From: Caldilinea sp. CFX5
GTDB lineage: Bacteria; Chloroflexota; Anaerolineae; Caldilineales; Caldilineaceae
DNA: 31,171 nt
Direction of reading: 5' to 3'
Assembly: GCA_021405325.1 (NCBI GenBank)
Contig: QWII01000116.1
Coordinates: 1 to 31,171, forward strand
A program made the position numbers and the translations under genes. The notes beneath the pieces are model-generated. The model was not told the DNA's origin. It made no database searches and saw only the letters and a list, made by a program, of their open reading frames with translations. This document shows, piece after piece, positions 14,597-22,032 of this stretch. The first letter of the stretch is position 1. Each line of letters begins with the position of its first letter.

Positions 14597-16531
14597 TCAT
14601 TGCGCAACAAATTCGATGGCGGTGGACAAATCAAGCAGGTGGTGCGGCCCACTGGCGGGTGTCATTCGCCTTGCGTTGGCGCGAAATTGACTATGGTAGA
14701 GATTGAAGTAAAAGCCCTGTTGCGCCAACAGGGTGTCATGCGTGCCACGTTCGATGATTTCGCCTTGGTCAATCACCAAGATTTGATCAGCGTTGCGAAT
14801 GGTGCTGAGGCGATGGGCGATGACAAAGCTGGTGCGCCCGGCCATCAGCCGCCGCATCGCTTCTTGGATGTGATACTCTGTACGCGTATCGACGCTACTG
14901 GTCGCTTCATCGAGAATGAGAATGCGTGGGTCGGCCAGGATGGCGCGAGCAATCGCCAGCAGTTGCCGTTGACCTTGACTCAAATTGCTGCCTCGTTCCG
15001 AAAGAGGGGTGGCGTAGCCTTGGGGTAAACGGTGAATAAATTGGTCGGCATTGGCGAGTTTGGCGGCAGTGATGACCTCGGCTTCGGTGGCGTCGAGGCG
15101 GCCATAGCGGATGTTATCCAAGACCGTGCCGGCGAAGAGGAAGGTATCTTGCAAGACAATACCCAATTGCCGGCGCAGAGCATCCTGTTGCAACGTCCGC
15201 AGGTCGCAGCCGTCAATGGTGATGGCGCCGCTTTGAATGTCATAAAAGCGGGTCAGCAAGTTCACAATCGTCGTCTTGCCGGCGCCGGTCGGGCCGACGA
15301 GGGCGATGATCTGTCCCGGTTGGGCGTGCAGGCTGACATTCTTGAGGACAGACATCTCTTTGGTATAGCCAAAGGTAACATGGTCAAAAACAACACCACC
15401 CTGGATTAGCGGCAATGGTTTCGCATCCGGTGCATCGACCAGATCGGGCGTTTCATCGATCAGGGCAAAGACCCGTTCGGCGCCGGCAATGGCCGACTGG
15501 ATCGAGTTATAGAGGTTAGCGATCTCATTAAGCGGACGGCTGAACTGGCGGGAATAGTTGATAAAGCCGGCAATCGTGCCGACCGTCGCCAGCCCCTGGA
15601 GCGCCAGCCAGCCGCCGACGCCGCCAACCAACGCCAGCCCCGTATTGTTGACAAAGTTGATCAGCGGCCCCATAAAGCCGGCATAAATTTGGGCGCGTGT
15701 GGCGGCCTTGCGCAGGTCGCCGTTGGCAACGTCAAATTCCGCCAGCACCTGTTGTTCATGGCTGTATGCCTTAACCACCCGCTGGCCGGTAATCGTCTCT
15801 TCAATCAGGCCATTAAGTTGGCCCAACGTCGCCTGTTGGGCGCGAAAACCGCTGCGCGTGCGCGGGGCGACCCAGCGGGTGAGCGCCAGCGTCATCAGTG
15901 GCAGCGTCAACAGACTGACCAGCGCCAGCCACGGATTGAGCCAGAGCATCATCAACGCCACACCGACCAGGCTCAGGACGCCGGAGACCAGTTGGGTGGC
16001 GCTTTCTGCCAGCACCTGGTTGACATTCTCCACATCGTTACTCAGGCGGCTCATGAGATCCCCATGCGGGTTCTGGTCAAAAAAGCGTAACGAGAGGGTC
16101 TGCAAATGTTCAAAGAGATCATTGCGCAGGTCGCGCACGGTGCGCTGGGCGGCGCCGGCCATGATATAGGTTTGCAGCCAGGTAAAACCGGAATTGAGCG
16201 TATAGAGGCCCATCATCAATGCGACAATACGTGTCAGCCCCGGCAAATCCCCCGGTATGATGTACTGATCAATGGCTTTGCTCAGGAGATATGGGCTGGC
16301 GACCGTCAACAAGGTGTTGACGACCACCAGGATCGCCGCCGCGGTGACGGCGCGCCGTTGGCGCCGCAAGTAGCCCCATAACCGCCGCAACGTACCCCGC
16401 CGGTTTTTGGCATATTCCACCTTGCCCATCTGGTGACGCATCCCCATCGGCCCGCCCCGGCCCATAATTGGTAGATCTGGCGTCGCCGCCGCCTGATTGG
16501 TTGCCGGGCCGCGCTTGTTCTGCTCACTCAT
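14597..16531 (-). CDS. Heterodimeric ABC exporter, subunit with canonical nucleotide site (TM288/BmrD-like)
   Basis: A 644-residue fusion of six membrane helices (residues about 60-350) and an ATPase domain (375-600). Walker A is GPTGAGKT (413-420), signature LSQGQ (517-521), Walker B ILILDE with catalytic Glu542, switch His573 in IAHRLST. The start at 16531 lies in an ATGAGTGA overlap with the upstream gene; the longer frame would run through it. The N-terminal 45 residues are a polar Gly/Met/Pro-rich extension. The LSQGQ signature is usual for the partner that completes the degenerate site of a heterodimer. It exports drugs or lipids with the preceding gene product. Confidence 0.88.
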   Translation of the reverse strand: MSEQNKRGPATNQAAATPDLPIMGRGGPMGMRHQMGKVEYAKNRRGTLRRLWGYLRRQRRAVTAAAILVVVNTLLTVASPYLLSKAIDQYIIPGDLPGLTRIVALMMGLYTLNSGFTWLQTYIMAGAAQRTVRDLRNDLFEHLQTLSLRFFDQNPHGDLMSRLSNDVENVNQVLAESATQLVSGVLSLVGVALMMLWLNPWLALVSLLTLPLMTLALTRWVAPRTRSGFRAQQATLGQLNGLIEETITGQRVVKAYSHEQQVLAEFDVANGDLRKAATRAQIYAGFMGPLINFVNNTGLALVGGVGGWLALQGLATVGTIAGFINYSRQFSRPLNEIANLYNSIQSAIAGAERVFALIDETPDLVDAPDAKPLPLIQGGVVFDHVTFGYTKEMSVLKNVSLHAQPGQIIALVGPTGAGKTTIVNLLTRFYDIQSGAITIDGCDLRTLQQDALRRQLGIVLQDTFLFAGTVLDNIRYGRLDATEAEVITAAKLANADQFIHRLPQGYATPLSERGSNLSQGQRQLLAIARAILADPRILILDEATSSVDTRTEYHIQEAMRRLMAGRTSFVIAHRLSTIRNADQILVIDQGEIIERGTHDTLLAQQGFYFNLYHSQFRANARRMTPASGPHHLLDLSTAIEFVAQ

Positions 16532-18317
16532 GCTTGTTTCCTTTACCGTTGGTGGCGGGCTGTTCGAGTAAAACCGGTGCGCCGGGTGAATCGCTTTCCA
16601 TCTGAAGCGCGTAAATTTCCCGGTAGATTGGACTGGTTGCCAGCAGTTCGTCGTGTGTCCCCTCGGCAACAATGCGGCCATCGTCCAAGACCAGAATTTT
16701 ATCAGCGGTCAGGACTGTGCTAATACGTTGGGCGACGATAAACGCCGTGCGATCCCGGCGCAACTCTACCAGGGCATCTTGAAGGCGCGCTTCCGTTTCG
16801 ACATCGACGGCGCTGGTGCTGTCATCGAGAATCAGAATCGCCGGGTCGGTCAACAGCGCACGGGCAATGGCAATGCGTTGTTTCTGGCCCCCCGACAGGT
16901 TGACGCCACGCTGGCCGACAATGGTGTCATAACCATCGGGAAAGCCGATGATAAAGTGATGGGCTTGGGCCAGTTGGGCCGCAGCCACCACTTCTTCGGC
17001 ACTGGCATCCGGTTTGCCATAGCGAATGTTATCGCGAATCGTGCCGCTAAAAAGAATCGACTCTTGCAGAGCGACGCTAATTTTGCGGCGCAGGGCCTGT
17101 TCGTCAATCGCCCGCACATCGACGCCGTCAATGGTGACAGCACCGCTGGTGACATCATAAAAGCGGGGAATCAGTTGTACCAAACTGGATTTGCCGGAGC
17201 CGGTGGCGCCCAGGAGGGCAATGGTCTGCCCCGGTTCGGCGACGATGTTAATGTCCTTGAGAACTGGGTCATGATCGACACCATCATAGCTAAAGTTCAC
17301 GTTGTCAAAGACCACTCGTCCCTGCGGGTCAAAGGTGGTGATGGCATCCGGCTTGTTCTGGATCGTCGGCCCGCTTTCCAGCACCTCTAGAATGCGCACC
17401 GATGACGCTTCAGCGCGGGCAAAACGCATGGTCAACATACTGACCATCACCAGCGACATGAGCGCTTGCATCAGGTAGTTGATAAAGGCCACCACCTGCC
17501 CCACCTGCATCCCACCGGTGTTGACCTGCACCCCGCCAATCCAGAGCGCAGCGACAATGCCGGCGTTCAGAATCAGCATATTGAAAGGCATCGTCACAGC
17601 GACGGTGCGCACCGCTTGTAAATTTTGTTCCATGAGGTTGTTGTTGGCGCGCCGGAAGCGTTCGATCTCATGCTGCGTGCGGACAAAGGCTTTCACCACG
17701 CGTACGCCGGCCAGGTTCTCCTGCATCACGGTGTTGAGGGCATCAAGCCGTTGCTGCACACCGCCAAAGAGCGGATAAGCGCGGTTGATGATCCAGACTA
17801 GCGCCACCAGTACAATCGGGATCAACACAACAAAGAGCAGCGCCAGTTGCGGGCTGGTGATGATCGCCATGAGCAAACTGCCCACCATCAACAGTGGGGC
17901 GCGCACCATCACACGCAGCACCATCATCACCACCTCCTGTACCTGGTTGACATCGTTGGTGAGGCGGGTAATCAAGGCGCCGGTCTCCATCTTGTCTAGG
18001 TTGCCAAAGGAGAAGGATTGCACTTTGGCAAAGAGGGTATGACGCAGATCCGCCCCCAGCCCCTGCGCCGCCAGGACAGCAAAGATGGTGCAACCGACGC
18101 CGCCGATCACCGCAATGGTCGCCACGCCGATCATCCAGGCGCCGTTAGTGAGAACGACGTTCATATTCCGTTGCAGAACCCCATCATCAATAATCTGCTG
18201 GATCAGGTGTGGTTGCAGCAGATCCATGCTCACTTCCAGCACCATGAGCAACGGGGCCAGGATTGCCCAGTGCCAATAGGGGGCTAGGAATGTACTCAAC
18301 TTGCGGGTCGCTTTCAT
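16524..18317 (-). CDS. Heterodimeric ABC exporter, subunit with degenerate nucleotide site (TM287/BmrC-like)
   Basis: A 597-residue exporter half: membrane domain about 15-310 and ATPase domain 335-575. Walker A is GATGSGKS (370-377) and signature LSGGQ (474-478). The catalytic base after Walker B is Asp499 (ILILDDSTS) instead of Glu, and the switch residue is Gln530 (VAQRIST) instead of His. This pair of substitutions is the known mark of the non-hydrolysing site in TM287/288-, BmrCD- and LmrCD-type exporters. A GGAGAGG site precedes the ATG. The gene follows the P-type ATPase by 25 bases and overlaps its partner by 8. Confidence 0.88.
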   Translation of the reverse strand: MKATRKLSTFLAPYWHWAILAPLLMVLEVSMDLLQPHLIQQIIDDGVLQRNMNVVLTNGAWMIGVATIAVIGGVGCTIFAVLAAQGLGADLRHTLFAKVQSFSFGNLDKMETGALITRLTNDVNQVQEVVMMVLRVMVRAPLLMVGSLLMAIITSPQLALLFVVLIPIVLVALVWIINRAYPLFGGVQQRLDALNTVMQENLAGVRVVKAFVRTQHEIERFRRANNNLMEQNLQAVRTVAVTMPFNMLILNAGIVAALWIGGVQVNTGGMQVGQVVAFINYLMQALMSLVMVSMLTMRFARAEASSVRILEVLESGPTIQNKPDAITTFDPQGRVVFDNVNFSYDGVDHDPVLKDINIVAEPGQTIALLGATGSGKSSLVQLIPRFYDVTSGAVTIDGVDVRAIDEQALRRKISVALQESILFSGTIRDNIRYGKPDASAEEVVAAAQLAQAHHFIIGFPDGYDTIVGQRGVNLSGGQKQRIAIARALLTDPAILILDDSTSAVDVETEARLQDALVELRRDRTAFIVAQRISTVLTADKILVLDDGRIVAEGTHDELLATSPIYREIYALQMESDSPGAPVLLEQPATNGKGNKHE

Positions 18318-18342
18318 GTGCGCAGCCTCTCCGTGTTGTCAA

Positions 18343-20913
18343 TTACTCGATCTGGTCGAGACCCAAAAAGCGCTCGAACAGGTGATGCCGCCAGATCGTG
18401 CGCATAAGAAAGAACCAGATCACGGCTAGCCCCAGGATGCTCAGATAAACGCGCATCGGCTTCCGCAGCAGGCCAAAATAGGAGCCAATGTCCGGCACAA
18501 AATAGATCACCTGAAAGAGCAGAAAGAGCGCCACAGCCAAGAACGCCAACCGTTTATCTACGCTCACCTGGGATCGCCAGCCGGTAAAGAAACGTGTGGG
18601 CGGCTCTAGAAAGAGCAGGAGTAAAAAGGCGGTGTAAGAGATGAAGATCGAGAGCGCGCCCTGTGCCGCCACCGTCGCCACCGCCGTCGGGAAGGACGTA
18701 TCGTCCGCACTCAGTCCCGTATAAGTTAGGTAACTCTCCAAATTACGCCGCGGCATTTCAATATTTGCGGCCGCAAAGAGCGCCGTATTGTAATCATAGA
18801 GATAGATCCCCACGCCCATCAGCATTGTCAGCAAGGCGACGGGGATGACAAAGCGCGCCAACGACGTCAGAATGTTCGGCTCAACCGGGCGCGGCTTGGC
18901 CCACAAGGTGATAAAGAAGGCCGGAATGCCGACGGTAAAGGTGGTCAACGCCACCTGGGCCGGATCAAAGGGAAAGCTGAGGCCAATCATGGTGACGGCA
19001 ATGATCAGCAGGGTGGTAGTGGTCGAGCGGGCCAGAAAGAGAAAGAGTACACTACTCATGCCGGCGATAATGCGCCGGCCTTCGCTAAAGGCCGGGCGCA
19101 GCGCGGTGAGCGAATCGTTAAGCAGCACCATATCGGCCACATTGCGCGCCGCACTGCTGCCCGATTGCATGGCGATACCCAGTGATGCCTTTTTGAGCGA
19201 CAGCACATCGTTAACGCCATCCCCCATCATCGCCACATAGTTGCCCTGGCGGATCAGGGATGCGACCAATTGCTCTTTCTGTTCCGGTGCAATGCGGCCA
19301 AAGATGGTCGTTTCGCTGGCGGCCTGATCAAACTCGGCCTGACTCATCGCGGCCAGCTCCGGTCCCGAAACCAAGCGAATATCCGGCGGCAAGCCGGCCT
19401 GTTTGGCCAGCGCCGCTACGGTATGCGGACTGTCGCCGGAGATCACTTTGAGCGCAATGCCCATGCCCGTAAAGTCGGCGATGGTCTCCTTGACCATGGG
19501 GCGCAGTTCATCGCGCAAGCTGACCAGCGCCAGCGGTGTTAGAGGGGGTAACTCGATGTCGCCGACCGCGTTATGCAACGTCGTGGCGTCCGATGCATGG
19601 GCAAAGAGCAACACCCGCAGCCCTTGCTCCGCCCATGCTTGCATTTGCCGGTTGATCTCGTCAATTTCTGCTGTCGCGGACAAATAGGGCTGCACCATTT
19701 CGACCGCACCTAACACATAGATCCCCCGCCGTGTCGGCCCCTTCGACAGGTTCGGGGGCCTGAGCTTGTCGAAGGCCACGTCGAGCCGGTCGGGTTGAGC
19801 AAAGGCCAACGCACTCCACTTACGGACTGAGGCAAAGGCGACTTCATCGGCCACCGGACGCGCGGCGCCGGGCAGCCCGGCCAGAATTGCGTCGCTGGTT
19901 TGATTGCGGGTGGCGGCGCTCCGCACAAAGTCACCGAGGGCGGCCTTGACAGTCGCCTCTTCGGCGCCGCTCAGTGGGTAAAGTGCATGGAAGAGCAGGC
20001 GATTGGCAGTCAACGTACCGGTTTTGTCGGTGCAGAGAACATTGATGTTGCTGAGCGACTCGACGGCATTAGTCTGTTGCACCAGGGCGCCCTCCCGGCT
20101 CACTTTGGCGGCGCCCAGCGCATAGGCGACGACAATCATCAGGAAAAGACCGTAGGGTACCTGACCAGTCAAGACGGCGGCAATCTGCACCAGGCGAATA
20201 TTGCTCAACCCTTCGAGCAGTGAGGCGACAAAGATGAGTATACTAAAGACAGCGACAAAGAGCATCACCAATTTGACCAACAGGTTAATCTTCTTTTGCA
20301 ACGGCGTCTGAACCAACGTCATCTGGCGCGCCGTCGCGGTCAACTGGTTGGCAAAGCTCGCCAGGCCGACCTTTTCAGCCAGGTAGTAGCCCTCGCCGGT
20401 GACACAGAAGCTGCCGGAGAAGAGTTTGTCGCCGGCGGTTTTGCGAATGAGATTCGATTCACCGGTAAGCTGCGATTCGTCCATCTCCAGCACGCCCTCG
20501 CTGACCAGCACACCATCGACCACCACCTGATCGCCGGCGCCGATACGCAGCAGATCTTCCTGGACAATTTCGCCAGGGTCGATCTTCTGCTCTTTGCCGT
20601 CACGCACCACAATCACATGGGGTTTGGCCAGCAGCGAGATCCGGTCGAGTTGGCGTTTGGCGCGTATCTCCTGCACAGTGCTGATCAAGGCGTTGACCAG
20701 ACCAATCCCCACACTGGTGGCAGCATCATTGAAGCGCCCCATAGCAATCAGGGCGACACCGATGGCAAAGAGGATATTGTTAAAGAGGGTGAAGAGATTG
20801 GCGCGCACAATGTCGAAATAGGAACGACCGCCGCTGAGGTTGACATCGTTGCCCAACCCTTGGGCGCGCTTGGCCTGCACTTGTTCTTCAGTTAACCCTT
20901 GGGGCTGGTTCAT
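18343..20913 (-). CDS. P-type cation ATPase, CtpE-like
   Basis: An 856-residue pump. It has TGES (150-153) in the actuator domain, CTDKTGTLT with phosphorylated Asp296, and GDGVND (564-569) in the hinge. The helix-4 region reads TGQVPYGLFLMI, and the C-terminus has six more helices. No heavy-metal domain is present, and the overall pattern resembles mycobacterial CtpE, a Ca2+ importer, rather than CopA or Kdp. The nucleotide domain ends GIYVLGAVEM where GAPE is usual. An extra segment, residues about 377-395, is encoded by a palindromic repeat (19740-19775) that keeps the frame. It is the first gene of an operon with the ABC exporter pair. Confidence 0.88.
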   Translation of the reverse strand: MNQPQGLTEEQVQAKRAQGLGNDVNLSGGRSYFDIVRANLFTLFNNILFAIGVALIAMGRFNDAATSVGIGLVNALISTVQEIRAKRQLDRISLLAKPHVIVVRDGKEQKIDPGEIVQEDLLRIGAGDQVVVDGVLVSEGVLEMDESQLTGESNLIRKTAGDKLFSGSFCVTGEGYYLAEKVGLASFANQLTATARQMTLVQTPLQKKINLLVKLVMLFVAVFSILIFVASLLEGLSNIRLVQIAAVLTGQVPYGLFLMIVVAYALGAAKVSREGALVQQTNAVESLSNINVLCTDKTGTLTANRLLFHALYPLSGAEEATVKAALGDFVRSAATRNQTSDAILAGLPGAARPVADEVAFASVRKWSALAFAQPDRLDVAFDKLRPPNLSKGPTRRGIYVLGAVEMVQPYLSATAEIDEINRQMQAWAEQGLRVLLFAHASDATTLHNAVGDIELPPLTPLALVSLRDELRPMVKETIADFTGMGIALKVISGDSPHTVAALAKQAGLPPDIRLVSGPELAAMSQAEFDQAASETTIFGRIAPEQKEQLVASLIRQGNYVAMMGDGVNDVLSLKKASLGIAMQSGSSAARNVADMVLLNDSLTALRPAFSEGRRIIAGMSSVLFLFLARSTTTTLLIIAVTMIGLSFPFDPAQVALTTFTVGIPAFFITLWAKPRPVEPNILTSLARFVIPVALLTMLMGVGIYLYDYNTALFAAANIEMPRRNLESYLTYTGLSADDTSFPTAVATVAAQGALSIFISYTAFLLLLFLEPPTRFFTGWRSQVSVDKRLAFLAVALFLLFQVIYFVPDIGSYFGLLRKPMRVYLSILGLAVIWFFLMRTIWRHHLFERFLGLDQIE
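19740..19775. repeat. Palindromic CCTTCGACA repeat inside the P-type ATPase gene
   Basis: CCTTCGACAGGTTC (19740-19753) and GAGCTTGTCGAAGG (19762-19775) are reverse complements with two mismatches around an 8-base loop. The 36 bases equal 12 codons and encode AFDKLRPPNLSKG in the nucleotide-binding domain. CCTTCGACAAGCTCAGG-type palindromes are, from memory, dispersed intergenic repeats in many bacteria; here one lies in a coding region without breaking the frame. Confidence 0.65.
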
Positions 20914-21014
20914 TGGGATGGATCTCTTTACTGTTTACAGGACGGGTTGACCTTGAAAGGGGGAACAGGGTACAGAAAACCTTAGCACCCAACCATGGGC
21001 GTTGTTATGAGGAT

Positions 21015-21049
21015 AAAGTACTGCCTATCCAGAAAGGGCAGTGTACTTT
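21015..21049 (-). terminator. Hairpin downstream of the PD-(D/E)XK-like gene
   Basis: AAAGTACTGCC (21015-21025) pairs with GGCAGTGTACTTT (21037-21049) with a two-base bulge. It lies about 65 bases after the stop of the minus-strand gene, in a 200-base gap before the P-type ATPase. No long U-run is seen. Confidence 0.4.
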
Positions 21050-21114
21050 TACTCAAACCCAAATTTATACGAGGACATAAAAGGCCATTACTCATCGACA
21101 GACTTGAGTTCAAA

Positions 21115-21768
21115 CTACTCGCCTGGCATGGTCAGTTCAATAATAATGGTCTTGAGCGCCTTCAGAATACGCAAGATGGTAAAGACTTCATCGGAAAGAC
21201 CGGAGTAATCGCGGCTGATGGCGTAGTGGGCGCCTTCGAGAACCATAAAGTTCCAATCACGACCAATCACATAGCAGCCATAGACTGGGGTGTGCTTTTG
21301 GTTTAGCACTTGCCCGACCAACATTGCTGCTAATGCCTGCCCAGCCGGATCGCCGTTAGGGTCCCGTTGGCGTTTGTATTCGGAAAAGGCAAAAAAGGGA
21401 ATCTCTGGCTCATAATAACCGGATGCGATCAGTCCGTCCGGTTCGCCGGCAAGTAAATAGGTGTCAATTCTAGCCTCAATATGGCGCTGAGCGAATAAGT
21501 TGTAACGGTATAAATCGGTAAAGTTGACCACCGTAAAGAGCGGACCGATAAAGTGCATGGCCAACTCCTGCTCCTGCCAGCTATTCGTATTGGCGCGCAG
21601 AAGGTTTTGGAGGGTGAGACAATACTGCTCTTCAAAAGCAGAAAGTTCAACCGTAGCCGCCCGTTGTAACCAATCATCCAGCACCGAGGATGAAACCACG
21701 TTACGCAACCCAAAGGTTTTATCGAGCAGCGGCAGGGTGCACTGATTAAAATTAAGTTTCGTTTCCAT
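21115..21768 (-). CDS. Conserved hypothetical protein with PD-(D/E)XK nuclease-like residues
   Basis: A 217-residue soluble protein preceded by a GGAGG site five bases before the ATG. It contains WQEQELAMHFIGPL (64-77), EPDGLIASG (109-117) and FFAFSEYKRQ (125-134). The D111...E130-x-K132 arrangement on adjacent strands, with an upstream Glu69, resembles the catalytic core of PD-(D/E)XK phosphodiesterases. I recognise the general look of a small family found singly in Bacteroidota, Cyanobacteria and Chloroflexota, without a proven function. No restriction, toxin or transposase partner is adjacent. The codon use is less GC-biased than its neighbours, which may hint at transfer. Confidence 0.65.
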   Translation of the reverse strand: METKLNFNQCTLPLLDKTFGLRNVVSSSVLDDWLQRAATVELSAFEEQYCLTLQNLLRANTNSWQEQELAMHFIGPLFTVVNFTDLYRYNLFAQRHIEARIDTYLLAGEPDGLIASGYYEPEIPFFAFSEYKRQRDPNGDPAGQALAAMLVGQVLNQKHTPVYGCYVIGRDWNFMVLEGAHYAISRDYSGLSDEVFTILRILKALKTIIIELTMPGE

Positions 21769-21816
21769 GTCGCCTCCACTTTGGCGCTACACAACTCGTC
21801 AATAGCTGATAGACCT

Positions 21817-21822
21817 ATTATA
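21817..21822 (-). promoter_or_regulatory. Perfect -10 box for the PD-(D/E)XK-like gene
   Basis: On the minus strand TATAAT lies 49 bases before the start codon. The -35 region at 17-base spacing reads TTTCCT, a weak match, so this promoter may need an activator or be weak. Confidence 0.4.
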
Positions 21823-21891
21823 CCCTGAAATGTCTGCGTAGGAAACTAGCTGGCTTGACTCGTTGCCGGTAACTACCAAGCCTGGAAGCGC

Positions 21892-21959
21892 GCCTGGGAA
21901 CGCCGCCATCCTGGCGGCTTCCGGCCTCACCTGCCGCCAGGATGGCGGCGTTCCCAGGC
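21892..21959. repeat. 27-bp perfect inverted repeat with 14-nt loop
   Basis: Arms 21892-21918 and 21933-21959 are exact reverse complements rich in GGCGGC/GCCGCC. It lies in the gap between two minus-strand genes. Elements of the form TGGGAACGCCG-CATC-CGGC recur, from memory, as dispersed palindromes in unrelated bacteria, so a mobile palindrome is likelier than a dedicated terminator. Confidence 0.8.
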
Positions 21960-21984
21960 ATAGTCGTTACTGTTGCCGCTGTGA

Positions 21985-22020
21985 TCGAAAGGCGCTACCG
22001 AAAAAAGTAGCGCCTTTCGA
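21985..22020 (-). terminator. Hairpin terminator of the MacAB-like operon
   Basis: TCGAAAGGCGCTAC (21985-21998) and GTAGCGCCTTTCGA (22007-22020) form a perfect 14-bp stem. It begins 12 bases after the adaptor stop codon, as expected for a terminator. In the transcribed strand the loop carries six U residues, but none follow the stem. Confidence 0.6.
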
Positions 22021-22032
22021 CTGGAAAACGAA

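Noticed and set aside
16653..17390. A 245-codon plus-strand frame opposite the ABC exporter
   Set aside because: It is a shadow of conserved Walker-motif coding on the other strand, and its translation has no known domain.
21115..21768. Restriction-modification or other defence island
   Set aside because: The nuclease-like protein stands alone among transport genes, with no methylase, specificity or effector partner in the window.
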